Source of the DNA: JANMDU01 sp031375105
GTDB lineage: Bacteria; Pseudomonadota; Gammaproteobacteria; Burkholderiales; Burkholderiaceae_C
Assembly (NCBI GenBank): GCA_031375105.1
Contig: JANMHJ010000001.1
Coordinates: 1 to 64,000 of the forward strand
Direction: 5' to 3'
Length of the DNA: 64,000 nt
Part shown: positions 40,616 through 49,163 of the stretch, piece after piece
How positions within the stretch are numbered: position 1 is the stretch's first letter
How the letters are laid out: every line of letters starts with the position of its first letter
The notes under the pieces: model-generated
Databases searched by the model: none
What the model was told of the DNA's origin: nothing
What the model saw: only the letters and a program-made list of their open reading frames with translations
Made by a program: the position numbers and the translations under genes

Positions 40616-41583
40616 TCAGCCGTGAGTTGTTTGCTGCGAATCACATTTCCCCAGCGCGGATAGTCCTTTGTCACAATCGCGGCCAACTCTTGTTGCGTCG
40701 AACTGGCGGCATCCATGCCCGCACGGCCTAGCAAGTCACGAATGTCTTTTTGTTGCACGATAGCGGCAATTTCCGAATGCAAGCGGCTGCTGATCGGTGC
40801 CGGCGTTTTGGCGGGCACGAAGAAGGCATACCAAAGATCCACCTCAACACGTTTTGTGCCTTGCTCTTCAAAGGTGGGCACATCAGGCGCCACAGGGTGT
40901 CGTTTGGCCGAGCCCACGCCCAAAGCCACCAAGCGCCCCGCCTTCACGAAGCCTTGCGCAATATGCACAGGCAAAAAGCCCACTTGCAACTCACCTGCGA
41001 GCAGATCTTGCGTGTAGCCCGCTGTACCTCGGTAGGGCACATGCAGCAAGAATGTGCCCGTCTCCAGCTTGAACAGCTCCATCGCCATGTGATGCGGTGT
41101 GCCCACCCCAGGCGAGCCGAAATTGAGTGCGCCAGGCCGCGCCTTGGCTTTAGCGATCAGCTCTTTGAGCGTTTTCACTTCGGTCTTGGGATGCGCCACC
41201 ATCATCAGCGTGCCATAGGCGGCCATGCTGACAGGGGCAAAATCGTTGACAGGATGAAAGGGAGCGCTCTTGACCATCTGCGAGGCCATGAGCATGGTAT
41301 TGGCACCCATCAGAATCGTGTGGCCATCGGCGGGAGATTTGGCCACGGCATCTGCGCCAATATTGCCGCTGGCCCCGGCCATGTTTTGCACCACCACGTT
41401 TTGACCGAGCTTTTCTGCCAGTTTGGGAGCAATTGCGCGTGCGATCGTGTCCATCCCTGTGCCCGGTGTGAAGGGCACGATGATCCGAACAGCTTGGTTG
41501 GGATAGGCTTGCGCAAATATGGGCGTGCCAAAAGATACTACAAAAAGAGAAGCGCTCTGCGCAAGAATGGTGCGGCGTTGCAT
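40612..41583 (-). CDS. Bug/TctC-family tripartite tricarboxylate receptor
   Basis: A periplasmic solute-binding protein of 323 residues. The signal peptide (MQRRTILAQSASLFVVSFGT, cleaved after IFAQA) is followed by the Bug core: YPNQAVRIIVPFTPGTGMDT, GQNVVVQNMAGASGNIGAD and HVPYRGTAGYTQDLLAGELQ. Binding partners are organic or aromatic acids; no TctA or TctB gene is adjacent. I chose the ATG at 41583 after AAGGA; the longer open frame overlaps the amidohydrolase. It lies 10 bases downstream of that gene. Confidence 0.92.
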   Translation of the reverse strand: MQRRTILAQSASLFVVSFGTPIFAQAYPNQAVRIIVPFTPGTGMDTIARAIAPKLAEKLGQNVVVQNMAGASGNIGADAVAKSPADGHTILMGANTMLMASQMVKSAPFHPVNDFAPVSMAAYGTLMMVAHPKTEVKTLKELIAKAKARPGALNFGSPGVGTPHHMAMELFKLETGTFLLHVPYRGTAGYTQDLLAGELQVGFLPVHIAQGFVKAGRLVALGVGSAKRHPVAPDVPTFEEQGTKRVEVDLWYAFFVPAKTPAPISSRLHSEIAAIVQQKDIRDLLGRAGMDAASSTQQELAAIVTKDYPRWGNVIRSKQLTAE

Positions 41584-41593
41584 CGTGAATTCC

Positions 41594-42637
41594 TTAAATT
41601 TCGATCTTGAATACGCGCTCGGCGTTGGTTTGGAAAAAAGCCTTCTTGTCTGCATCAGACATGGCCATGGCATCCAATGCGGCCACTTCCTGCGGTGCGT
41701 ACTGGTAAGGATAGTCCATCGCATAGAGTACACGATCAACGCCCAACACATCTTGGCTAAAACGAATGGCTTTGTCCCAAGCCACGCCGCTGTTGGTGAT
41801 GTAGAAATTTTCGCGTAAATACTCGCTGGGTTTTCTTTGCAGAGCTTGCACACTCGGATAGCGCTTGGAGTTCACTGTGGCCGTGTGCATGTAATCGAGC
41901 CGATACATCCAAAAAGGCAAGGCCTCGCCCATGTGCCCGATGATGATTTTGAGCTTGGGGAAGCGGTCAAACACTCCCGATGTGATTAGACGCAACGCAT
42001 GCAAGCCTGTCTCCACGCCAAAGCCATAGATCGCACCATCCAGCCCGGACTCAATGAAGGGCTCAATCATCTTGGGCGGCAGGCTGTTGGGGTGCAGATA
42101 GATCGGCACGTCCAGAGCTTGCGCTGCCTCAAAAACCTCCCAAAACTTGGGGTCACTGAGATACTCGCCTTTCGTGTGAGAGTTGATCACCACCGCATTC
42201 ATACCGAGCTGGTTCACCCCCCGCTGGATTTCCTGCGCTGCCGCTGAAGGTGCATGTGGCGCGACGGTGATCATGCCGACATATCGTTTGGGATGGCGCT
42301 TGATGGCCGCAGCGAGTTCGTCATTCGCATTGCGAGCAACACGTACTGCTGTGGCTGAATCCATCACTTGAACGCCCGGCGATGTCAGCGCAAGCACTTG
42401 GATGTCAATGCCAGCTTCATCCATATGGCCAATGCGAACCTCATCCAAATCCACCAGGCAGCGCATGATGTGCTGTGCACGCGCACTTGGGCTGTGCATG
42501 TAAAAGCCCATCAGATGCTTAAAGCCTAGATCGCAATCTCCCTTATCGAGAATGTTGCGAAATTCAGCCAGCTGCTCTTGCGTAGCAAAGGCTTCTTCGG
42601 TGGCAATGCGCAGATACGGTCGGGCAAAAGTGATCAT
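41594..42637 (-). CDS. amidohydrolase-2 family decarboxylase
   Basis: A TIM-barrel metal enzyme of 347 residues, of the group that includes gamma-resorcylate, 2,3-dihydroxybenzoate and 5-carboxyvanillate decarboxylases. Features are the N-terminal RIATEEAF, the ligand His in IYLHPNSLPP, the diagnostic IIIGHMGEALPFW and the catalytic Asp in LYAMDYPYQYAP. It probably decarboxylates an aromatic carboxylate ahead of the monooxygenase two genes on. The start MITFARPYLRIATEEAF at 42637 fits the family; 17 more upstream codons are open. Confidence 0.88.
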   Translation of the reverse strand: MITFARPYLRIATEEAFATQEQLAEFRNILDKGDCDLGFKHLMGFYMHSPSARAQHIMRCLVDLDEVRIGHMDEAGIDIQVLALTSPGVQVMDSATAVRVARNANDELAAAIKRHPKRYVGMITVAPHAPSAAAQEIQRGVNQLGMNAVVINSHTKGEYLSDPKFWEVFEAAQALDVPIYLHPNSLPPKMIEPFIESGLDGAIYGFGVETGLHALRLITSGVFDRFPKLKIIIGHMGEALPFWMYRLDYMHTATVNSKRYPSVQALQRKPSEYLRENFYITNSGVAWDKAIRFSQDVLGVDRVLYAMDYPYQYAPQEVAALDAMAMSDADKKAFFQTNAERVFKIEI

Positions 42638-42639
42638 GC

Positions 42640-42890
42640 TCTGATTGTGTCCGGCTTCGCCTTCATGTTGAGCGCTCTTACCCTCCAAGTTTGAGGCGGC
42701 GCAGCTCTAACTCCTATGCAGTTTCGGAATGGCCTCGTCGCACAGCGACTACGGATACCTGCGCCAGTCCGGCATCGACGATAGGGTGTGCCCCGTGATG
42801 CCTTCCGAGTGATCGCTGAATGAGAACAGCGTGGGCTAAACCAGCTTAATGGATTCGAGGCGAAATTTAAGGCTTTGCAACTCGATTCCT
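42640..42890. other. non-coding, decayed stretch
   Basis: About 250 bases between the amidohydrolase and the SDR remnant. No intact gene is seen. One minus-strand frame reads AHPIVDAGLAQVSVVAVRRG before a stop, faintly like an alanine-racemase or D-threonine-aldolase barrel piece. Together with the SDR remnant it looks like rubble from a deletion. Confidence 0.35.
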
Positions 42891-42894
42891 TCGA

Positions 42895-42999
42895 TCATGT
42901 CTCCGCTTCGGCAAATGCGCAAACGATTTCCGTGCCCATACTCTGACGGCCGCCTGAGATCATGCTGATTTTTTTGAAGTTGGGGTAGAGAGTCAGCAC
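42895..42999 (-). pseudogene. N-terminal remnant of an SDR dehydrogenase
   Basis: A 34-codon frame starts with GTG at 42999, six bases after an AAGGAG. It reads YPNFKKISMISGGRQSMG then TEIVCAFAEAE before a stop. This matches the opening of short-chain dehydrogenases (LKGKVALITGGxxGIGxAIV-type Rossmann start) with the glycine motif damaged. The rest of the gene is gone. It lies 16 bases after the lactonase gene, where a sugar dehydrogenase would be expected. Confidence 0.6.
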
Positions 43000-43015
43000 C
43001 GCATCTCCTTTTTGT

Positions 43016-43930
43016 TCAATCTGAATATAGATTCACAGGCAAACCCGCCACGTTCACGCGCAAGCTGAACACGCAGCCAAGTGTCGGCTCGCGATTGAGT
43101 TCAGCCTCGGTGCGGTTGTGACGCGCTGTGGTGAGATAGAGCGTTTGCATGTCGTCGCCGCCGAAAGCGGGCATGGTGCAGCAAAGAACGGGTGCTGCAA
43201 TGTCTTGCAGCACATCGCCCCTAGGAGACAATTGCAACACGCGCTGGCCTTCAAACATGGCCACCCACAGGTTGCCTTGTGTATCTACAGCCGCGCCATC
43301 AGGCCGCCCAAGATAGCCGCCATTGTTTGGCTGCCCACTTGCCCAGCCTTCTGGCTTCGTTGGGAATTGCTTGAAGATGCGCTGATTCGTCATCGCACCC
43401 GTCGCGAGATCGAAATCCCAAGACCAGATCAGATGCTGTGGCGTGTCAGCCCAATAGACTTTTTTGTTGTCAGGAGAAAAAGCGAGTGCATTGGCTACTG
43501 TGGCTTCGCCTTGTTTGAGTACTGCACCATCTTTCGTCGAGTAACTCCATAACTGCGCCTTGCGTGCATCGCGCGGCTCATACATTGAACCTGCCCAGAA
43601 ACGGCCTGCGGCATCACACTTTCCATCGTTAGCGCGGGTGGTTTTCGGATCATGCACGAAGGTGTGCAGCTCGTGCAACTCTCCGCCCCAAGCGCGAGCA
43701 CGCACGATACGATCACGCAAAGCAATAATGAAGCCGCCGCCTTTGGCTGGCGCAAAGCAGCCCGGCTCGCTGGGCATTGCCCAGGTTTCCACATCGCCCG
43801 TGAAGGGATTGAGGCGATGCAGCTTACAGCCTGCGATATCTGCCCAATAGAGCATCTGCTCCTGCGGATGCCAAAACGGGCTTTCGCCAAGGGTGGATGG
43901 CGTGGTGGTGATTTGATTCCAGGTGGTCAT
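43016..43930 (-). CDS. SMP-30/gluconolactonase-family lactonase
   Basis: A six-bladed beta-propeller lactonase of 304 residues that opens sugar lactones. Metal-site regions are visible: LGESPFWHPQEQMLYWADI (Glu ligand), RANDGKCDAAGRFWAGSMYE (Asn-Asp), VANALAFSPDNKKVYWADT (Asn) and RPDGAAVDTQGNLWVA (Asp). It is encoded with an aldose epimerase (9 bases upstream) and a dead SDR gene downstream, the remains of an oxidative sugar pathway (epimerase, dehydrogenase, lactonase). Confidence 0.9.
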   Translation of the reverse strand: MTTWNQITTTPSTLGESPFWHPQEQMLYWADIAGCKLHRLNPFTGDVETWAMPSEPGCFAPAKGGGFIIALRDRIVRARAWGGELHELHTFVHDPKTTRANDGKCDAAGRFWAGSMYEPRDARKAQLWSYSTKDGAVLKQGEATVANALAFSPDNKKVYWADTPQHLIWSWDFDLATGAMTNQRIFKQFPTKPEGWASGQPNNGGYLGRPDGAAVDTQGNLWVAMFEGQRVLQLSPRGDVLQDIAAPVLCCTMPAFGGDDMQTLYLTTARHNRTEAELNREPTLGCVFSLRVNVAGLPVNLYSD

Positions 43931-43939
43931 GACGGGGGC

Positions 43940-44788
43940 TCAGGGTATGCTCACTGCGATTTGCATCGAGATTTGCCATGATTGTCCGGGCTGCAGCGTC
44001 ACCACACCGCGATACGCAGATTCTTTTGGGTTACCAGCGTTCATCGCGTTATTGGCATGGCTCACAGGTTCAATAGCGATGAAGCTTTTCTCAGGTGCAG
44101 TGAACACCACTAGGCGGCGCATATCGGATTCGATCTGAACTTGCATTTTTTCATCGCGAAGCGTCGCATGGCCGCTCCAGCCTTCGAAGCAATTATCCAC
44201 AACCAAGGTTGCGCAAGACTGTTTCAAACCGCTGCTTATCTGTAAATCTGTGGGCAACTTATCTGCACCCATTTGCCAAATGCCCTGCGCGTCAAAGCTC
44301 AGATGTGATTGCGCACGTTTCACAAAATACGGATGCCAGCCAAGCCCTACAGGCGCAGGCTGCTGCGATTGGTTGGTGATCGACATCGTCATCTCTAATG
44401 CATCGCCATGCAATCGAAAGGTTTGCGATGCATCAAAGTCAAAAGGCCATGCCATGCCCGCCTTATGCTCCAAGCTCAGCATACAAAAGTCATCGTTGTG
44501 TTCTAAAACTTCCCATGCACGCAGCCAACCCAGGCCATGAATGCTGTGCTCCTCATCTGCAAAATTTTTCACAAGCGGATGACTCGTCCCATTCCATACC
44601 AACTGAGCATGCGCCACACGGTTAGAAAAAGGAATCAAGGGATAACAAGCCGAGAGACGTACATTCGTCAAACTGTCCGCAGCACTTGAACGCAACACCG
44701 GCAAATCACCTATCCACATCCCTTCAATGCAACCGCCCAGATCAGGCCGGATATGCATGCGCAGGTATGGCGATTGAATTGCTATCAT
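43940..44788 (-). CDS. aldose 1-epimerase family protein
   Basis: A galactose-mutarotase-like protein of 282 residues. It carries PLIPFSNRVAHAQLVWNG (Arg), EEHSIHGLGWLRAWEV (His), GLGWHPYF (His) and FIAIEPVSHANNAMN (Glu), the catalytic His/Glu set of the family. It interconverts sugar anomers ahead of oxidation. I chose the ATG at 44788 (MIAIQSPYLRM), the usual opening. It is first in the sugar-lactone operon. Confidence 0.88.
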   Translation of the reverse strand: MIAIQSPYLRMHIRPDLGGCIEGMWIGDLPVLRSSAADSLTNVRLSACYPLIPFSNRVAHAQLVWNGTSHPLVKNFADEEHSIHGLGWLRAWEVLEHNDDFCMLSLEHKAGMAWPFDFDASQTFRLHGDALEMTMSITNQSQQPAPVGLGWHPYFVKRAQSHLSFDAQGIWQMGADKLPTDLQISSGLKQSCATLVVDNCFEGWSGHATLRDEKMQVQIESDMRRLVVFTAPEKSFIAIEPVSHANNAMNAGNPKESAYRGVVTLQPGQSWQISMQIAVSIP

Positions 44789-44882
44789 GTTGTAGTAACG
44801 AAGGTGCCGCCTCAAATTAACGCGCTCATCAGTGCGAGTGACCCGCTCTGATGAAAAGGCCTCCGCCTAGGCCTGCTCTGAC

Positions 44883-45389
44883 TCAAGCCTTGACTTGCGC
44901 CAACATCGTGGCGGCATCGCTCACTTCAAACTTGCCTGGCGCTTCGCGGTTGATCGTGGTCACGACACCGTCTTTCACCAACATCGAGTAACGATCCGAG
45001 CGCAGACCCATGCCGCGTGCAGTCAGATCCAAGCTCAGGCCGGTGGCTTGCGTGAAAGCTGCACTGCCGTCAGCGAGCATGCGCACTTTGGTGCCGGTTT
45101 TCTGGTCACGCGCCCATGCGCCCATGACGAAAGCGTCGTTTACGCTGACACACCAGATTTCGTCAACGCCGGCATTCTTTAATTCTTCGTATTGCGCCAC
45201 GTAGCCAGGCACATGCTTGGCAGAGCAGGTAGGCGTGAACGCACCGGGCAGGGCAAACAAAGCAATCGTCTTGCCTGCACTGGCTTTGCTTGTGTCAACG
45301 GCATTGGGACCAATTGAGCAGCCTTCGCCTTCAACTTCAGAATATTCCATCAGGGTGCTGCTGGGTAGTTTGTCGCCGATTTTTATCAT
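44883..45389 (-). CDS. peroxiredoxin, Prx5 type
   Basis: A thiol peroxidase of 168 residues that reduces hydrogen peroxide and alkyl hydroperoxides. Peroxidatic Cys55 lies in FALPGAFTPTCSAKHVPGY, with the Prx5-type WCVSVNDAFVMGAWA and the Arg in MGLRSDRYSMLV. A GGAG site precedes the ATG at 45389; the frame is open further upstream but starts inside a hairpin. It is probably a glutaredoxin- or glutathione-dependent enzyme. It is a separate transcription unit after the ribosomal cluster. Confidence 0.93.
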   Translation of the reverse strand: MIKIGDKLPSSTLMEYSEVEGEGCSIGPNAVDTSKASAGKTIALFALPGAFTPTCSAKHVPGYVAQYEELKNAGVDEIWCVSVNDAFVMGAWARDQKTGTKVRMLADGSAAFTQATGLSLDLTARGMGLRSDRYSMLVKDGVVTTINREAPGKFEVSDAATMLAQVKA

Positions 45390-45460
45390 GATTTTCTCCG
45401 TGGAAGATGGTGAATATGAGAGTGATTTGACTATACAAGCACTTTGTAGCGCCGCAAATG

Positions 45461-45487
45461 CAAACGGCTCACATTGTGAGCCGTTTG
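45461..45487. terminator. hairpin after the ribosomal operon
   Basis: A perfect 12-bp stem CAAACGGCTCAC (45461-45472) and complement (45476-45487) with a 3-base loop, about 60 bases past the rpsQ stop. Only short T-runs follow, so it may be a weak terminator or a 3'-end stabiliser. Confidence 0.6.
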
Positions 45488-45545
45488 TCTTCATCTTGCA
45501 CAGAGAAAGGTTAAAAACCCAGCAGACTGTGCAGATGAGGCCTTA

Positions 45546-45815
45546 TCAAACGTCGATGGCTTTTTGCACCAAACGAGTCGCAACCCAGTTCTTGGTCTTG
45601 GAAATCGGACGCGATTCTTGGATCTCGATGGTGTCGCCCATCTTGTACTCGCCCTTTTCGTCATGGGCGTGGTATTTGCTAGATTTCGTCACGATCTTGC
45701 TGTACAGCTCGTGCTTGACACTGCGCTCGACCAAAACCGTTACGGTCTTGGCACGCTTGTCGCTCACCACCTTGCCGATCAAGGTGCGCTTGAGGGATTT
45801 TTTGGCTTCCGTCAT
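45546..45815 (-). CDS. rpsQ: 30S ribosomal protein S17
   Basis: An OB-fold 16S rRNA-binding protein, 89 residues, with LIGKVVSDKRAKTVTVLVER and MGDTIEIQESRPISKTKNW. It is normal length and the last gene of this r-protein cluster in the window. Confidence 0.97.
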   Translation of the reverse strand: MTEAKKSLKRTLIGKVVSDKRAKTVTVLVERSVKHELYSKIVTKSSKYHAHDEKGEYKMGDTIEIQESRPISKTKNWVATRLVQKAIDV

Positions 45816-45830
45816 GTTGGCTCCTTGGGG

Positions 45831-46034
45831 TTATTTGGCAGCCTGCTCAACGGCGACTGTCTTGGCGCGTGCAATCGCACGACGCGTGACACGCAGCTGA
45901 GAGGTGTTGTTGAGTTGTTGCGTGGCTTTTTGCATGCGTAGCGAAAAATGGGCTTTTTGCAGCTCTTTCACTTCCGTGACGAGGCCAGCCGCATCTTTGG
46001 TGCGCAGTTCTTTGCGTTGCTCTTTAGCTTTCAT
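45831..46034 (-). CDS. rpmC: 50S ribosomal protein L29
   Basis: A two-helix 23S rRNA-binding protein at the exit-tunnel rim, 67 residues, with LQKAHFSLRMQKATQQLNNT and RVTRRAIARAKTV. It is in the standard position between rplP and rpsQ. Confidence 0.96.
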   Translation of the reverse strand: MKAKEQRKELRTKDAAGLVTEVKELQKAHFSLRMQKATQQLNNTSQLRVTRRAIARAKTVAVEQAAK

Positions 46035-46049
46035 TTGAATTCTCCTGCC

Positions 46050-46466
46050 TTATTGTCCGAGCATGCGAGCCACGAAGGTGGTGCGCAGGGGCAGCTTGGC
46101 AGCAGCCAGGGTGAAAGCCTCGCGAGCCAACGCCTCAGGCACGCCGTTGATCTCATAGAGCACCTTGCCGGGGCGAATTTCGGCGACATAGTACTCAGGA
46201 TTACCTTTACCGTTACCCATACGAACTTCGGCTGGTTTGGTAGAGATAGGCTTGTCGGGGAAGATGCGGATCCAGATACGACCGCCACGTTTAACGTGAC
46301 GCGAAATGGCACGGCGAGCTGCCTCGATTTGACGGGCCGTCAAACGGCCACGGTCTGTGGATTTGAGACCGAAGTCTCCAAAGGCCACGGACGTGCCACG
46401 GGGGGACACGCCGGTGTTACGGCCTTTTTGCTCTTTGCGGTATTTGCGACGAGCGGGTTGTAGCAT
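46050..46466 (-). CDS. rplP: 50S ribosomal protein L16
   Basis: Binds near the peptidyl-transferase centre. It is 138 residues, opening MLQPARRKYRKEQKGRNTG and containing GRIWIRIFPDKPISTKPAEVR and GKVLYEINGV. It is intact and in standard order after rpsC. Confidence 0.97.
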   Translation of the reverse strand: MLQPARRKYRKEQKGRNTGVSPRGTSVAFGDFGLKSTDRGRLTARQIEAARRAISRHVKRGGRIWIRIFPDKPISTKPAEVRMGNGKGNPEYYVAEIRPGKVLYEINGVPEALAREAFTLAAAKLPLRTTFVARMLGQ

Positions 46467-46481
46467 GTTTGATTCTCCAGA

Positions 46482-47369
46482 TTAGGCTTGGCCACCGTCT
46501 GTGGAGACAGGCGCGGTCACTTTGCGAACGCGCTTAACGGTGGTTTTCACTTCAGCAGCGCCGCCAGCATCAGCTGGTTTGTCGCTGCCATCAGCAGGGG
46601 CGGCATTGCTGCCAGCGGGACGACGTGCACCGCGAGCGGGAGGACGAGCATCGCCACGGCCACCACGGTCATCACGGCGAGGGCCGCGCGGTTTGCGTTC
46701 GTCATCAGAACGAGGTTCTTGAATTGCAGGAAGATCATTGCGGCCCAAGGTGTCACCCTTGTAGACCCAGACCTTCACGCCAATCACACCATAGGTGGTT
46801 TTGGCTTCAGAGGTGCCGTAGTCAATGTCAGCGCGCAGGGTGTGAAGAGGCACACGACCTTCGCGATACCACTCACAACGAGCGATCTCAATACCATTCA
46901 AACGGCCAGACGACATGATCTTGATGCCAAGGGCACCCATACGCATGGCGTTTTGCATCGCGCGCTTCATAGCACGGCGGAACATGATGCGCTTTTCCAG
47001 CTGTTGCGTGATCGAATCAGCAATCAGCTTGGCATCGATTTCTGGCTTGCGCACTTCTTCGATGTTGACAGCAACAGGCACGCCTAGCTTGGCAGAGAGT
47101 TCTTTCTTCAGGTTCTCAATGTCTTCGCCTTTTTTACCGATCACCACACCCGGACGTGCCGAGAAAATCGTGATGCGGGCATTTTTAGCAGGACGCTCGA
47201 TCAAGACGCGCGACACTGCCGCGTTCTTGAGTTTGGCCTTGAGATACTCGCGTACCTTAATGTCTTCTGCCAGCATGCCAGCAAAATCAGTGTTGCTGGC
47301 GTACCAGCGGCTGGCCCAGTTGCGGCTCACCGAAAGGCGAAAACCGGTTGGGTGGATTTTTTGTCCCAT
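46482..47369 (-). CDS. rpsC: 30S ribosomal protein S3 with basic C-terminal extension
   Basis: Forms the mRNA entry helicase with S4 and S5. The KH domain (GVVIGKKGEDIENLKKEL) and C-terminal domain (MRMGALGIKIMSSGRLNG) are normal. The protein is 295 residues against 233 in E. coli. The extra 60 residues are Arg/Gly/Pro/Ala-rich (RDDRGGRGDARPPARGARR), an extension I associate with Comamonadaceae-type S3. Confidence 0.97.
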   Translation of the reverse strand: MGQKIHPTGFRLSVSRNWASRWYASNTDFAGMLAEDIKVREYLKAKLKNAAVSRVLIERPAKNARITIFSARPGVVIGKKGEDIENLKKELSAKLGVPVAVNIEEVRKPEIDAKLIADSITQQLEKRIMFRRAMKRAMQNAMRMGALGIKIMSSGRLNGIEIARCEWYREGRVPLHTLRADIDYGTSEAKTTYGVIGVKVWVYKGDTLGRNDLPAIQEPRSDDERKPRGPRRDDRGGRGDARPPARGARRPAGSNAAPADGSDKPADAGGAAEVKTTVKRVRKVTAPVSTDGGQA

Positions 47370-47387
47370 GTGTTTACGTCCTTCGGT

Positions 47388-47717
47388 TTAGTTGCCAACA
47401 ACCACATAAATGTGGCAGGTGGGCTTGACGATGCGGTTGCCACGGCCTTTGGCATTGGCAGTGAAACGCTTGAGCACGGTGCCTTGCTCGATGTGAATGG
47501 TTTTCACCTTCAACTCATCGATATCGGCGCCATCGTTGTGCTCGGCATTGGCAATCGCCGATTCGAGCACTTTTTTCACGATGCCAGCGGCTTTTTTGCG
47601 CGCAAAAGTCAGGGTGTTGAGAGCGCGATCCACGGGCATGCCGCGAATCATGTCTGCCACCAGACGGCCTTTGTCAGCCGAGAGGCGCACGCCACGCAAA
47701 GTTGCTTTGGTTTCCAT
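47388..47717 (-). CDS. rplV: 50S ribosomal protein L22
   Basis: A 109-residue protein lining the exit tunnel. RLSADKGRLVADMIRGMPVD and VLKRFTANAKGRGNRI are characteristic. It is in the standard position between rpsS and rpsC. Confidence 0.97.
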   Translation of the reverse strand: METKATLRGVRLSADKGRLVADMIRGMPVDRALNTLTFARKKAAGIVKKVLESAIANAEHNDGADIDELKVKTIHIEQGTVLKRFTANAKGRGNRIVKPTCHIYVVVGN

Positions 47718-47729
47718 GTTGAGATTCCT

Positions 47730-48008
47730 TTACTTCTTCACGACTTTTTTGTCAGCCGGGTGGCCCTTGAATGTGCGGGTGAGCGCAAATTCACCGAGCT
47801 TGTGGCCAACCATTTGGTCAGTCACATACACCGGAACGTGTTGCTTGCCGTTATGGACTGCAATCGTCAGGCCGATGAATTCAGGAAGAATCATCGAACG
47901 GCGCGACCAAGTCTTGACGGGCTTTTTATCTTTGATGGCAATCGCTTTGTCAACTTTAGCCATCAGATGATGGTCAACAAAGGGGCCTTTTTTGAGGGAA
48001 CGTGTCAT
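47730..48008 (-). CDS. rpsS: 30S ribosomal protein S19
   Basis: A 92-residue head protein of the small subunit. MTRSLKKGPFVDHHLMAKV and WSRRSMILPEFIGLTIAVHN are signature sequences. It is intact. Confidence 0.97.
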   Translation of the reverse strand: MTRSLKKGPFVDHHLMAKVDKAIAIKDKKPVKTWSRRSMILPEFIGLTIAVHNGKQHVPVYVTDQMVGHKLGEFALTRTFKGHPADKKVVKK

Positions 48009-48021
48009 TTCAATTTATCCC

Positions 48022-48846
48022 TTACTTCTTGCGACGCGAGACGATCATGACTTGCGTGCGCTTGTTGTTACGGGTGCGATAGCCCTTGGTCAAATTGCCC
48101 CATGGATCGCGCGGTTCACCGCCTGTACCGGTGCGGCCTTCGCCACCACCGTGAGGGTGATCCACTGGGTTCATGGCGACGCCACGCACAGTAGGACGAA
48201 TGCCCATCCAGCGCTTGACACCGGCTTTGCCGATGACACGCAGGTTGTGCTCACCGTTGGCCACTTCACCAATGGTGGCGCGGCATTCGATGTGAATCTT
48301 ACGAACTTCGCCTGAGCGCATACGCACCTGAGCGTAAGTGCCTTCGCGAGCCAGTAAGGTAGCAGAAGTACCCGCCGAGCGCACGATTTGAGCACCTTTG
48401 CCAGGTTGCAACTCGATGCAGTGGATCGTTGAACCCACAGGGATATTGCGAATCGGCAAGGTATTACCAGCGCGGATTGGCGCTTCTGCACCATTCATCA
48501 GGCTCACACCTGGCTCGACCCCGCGTGGGGCGATGATGTAAGCACGCTCGCCGTCGGCATAGCACACGAGGGCGATATGCGCAGACCGGTTGGGATCGTA
48601 TTCAATGCGTTCAACTTTGGCTGGAATGCCATCTTTGTTGCGCTTGAAATCGACCACGCGGTAGTGATGCTTGTGACCACCGCCCTTGTGACGGGTGGTG
48701 ATGTGACCGTTGTTGTTACGGCCCGCTTTTTGGAATTGCGGCTCAAGCAGGGGAGCATAGGGCTCACCTTTGTGCAGATGCTCGCGAGTGACCTTAACCA
48801 CGGCGCGTTGGCCGGGGCTGGTCGGTTTCATTTTAATGACTGCCAT
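48022..48846 (-). CDS. rplB: 50S ribosomal protein L2
   Basis: A 274-residue protein needed for subunit joining and peptidyl transfer. The C-terminal signature RGVAMNPVDHPHGGGEGRTG contains the conserved His. It is intact. Confidence 0.98.
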   Translation of the reverse strand: MAVIKMKPTSPGQRAVVKVTREHLHKGEPYAPLLEPQFQKAGRNNNGHITTRHKGGGHKHHYRVVDFKRNKDGIPAKVERIEYDPNRSAHIALVCYADGERAYIIAPRGVEPGVSLMNGAEAPIRAGNTLPIRNIPVGSTIHCIELQPGKGAQIVRSAGTSATLLAREGTYAQVRMRSGEVRKIHIECRATIGEVANGEHNLRVIGKAGVKRWMGIRPTVRGVAMNPVDHPHGGGEGRTGTGGEPRDPWGNLTKGYRTRNNKRTQVMIVSRRKK

Positions 48847-48848
48847 GA

Positions 48849-49163
48849 TTAAGCTGCCTCCCCAGAGAGGTTGAGCTCTTGACCGGGCACTAACGTCACG
48901 TAGGCTTTGCGCAGGTTGTCACGACGACCCACGGATTTGCCAAAACGCTTGGTTTTGCCTTTAGTGTTGAGCACAGACACGCCCTTGACCTGGACTTTGA
49001 ACATCAGTTCAACAGCGGCCTTGATCTCGGGCTTGGTAGCGTTTTGCAGGACTTTGAAGACAACAGCGTTGGTTTTATCGGCAACCATGGTGGCTTTTTC
49101 AGACACGATGGGGGCGATCAACACCTGCATCAAACGGCCTTCGTCAAATTTCAGGGTGCTCAT
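48849..49163 (-). CDS. rplW: 50S ribosomal protein L23
   Basis: A 104-residue protein at the tunnel exit, the docking site for trigger factor and SRP. VLIAPIVSEKATMVADKTNA and KGKTKRFGKSVGRRDNLRKA are visible. It overlaps rplD by four bases (ATGA). Confidence 0.97.
   Translation of the reverse strand: MSTLKFDEGRLMQVLIAPIVSEKATMVADKTNAVVFKVLQNATKPEIKAAVELMFKVQVKGVSVLNTKGKTKRFGKSVGRRDNLRKAYVTLVPGQELNLSGEAA

Noticed and set aside
44765..44800. Partial match to the repeat arm at the epimerase start codon
   Set aside because: GCTAT and GTAGTA spacing is similar, but CTGCGCAG is at the wrong distance and the left half is absent; chance cannot be excluded.
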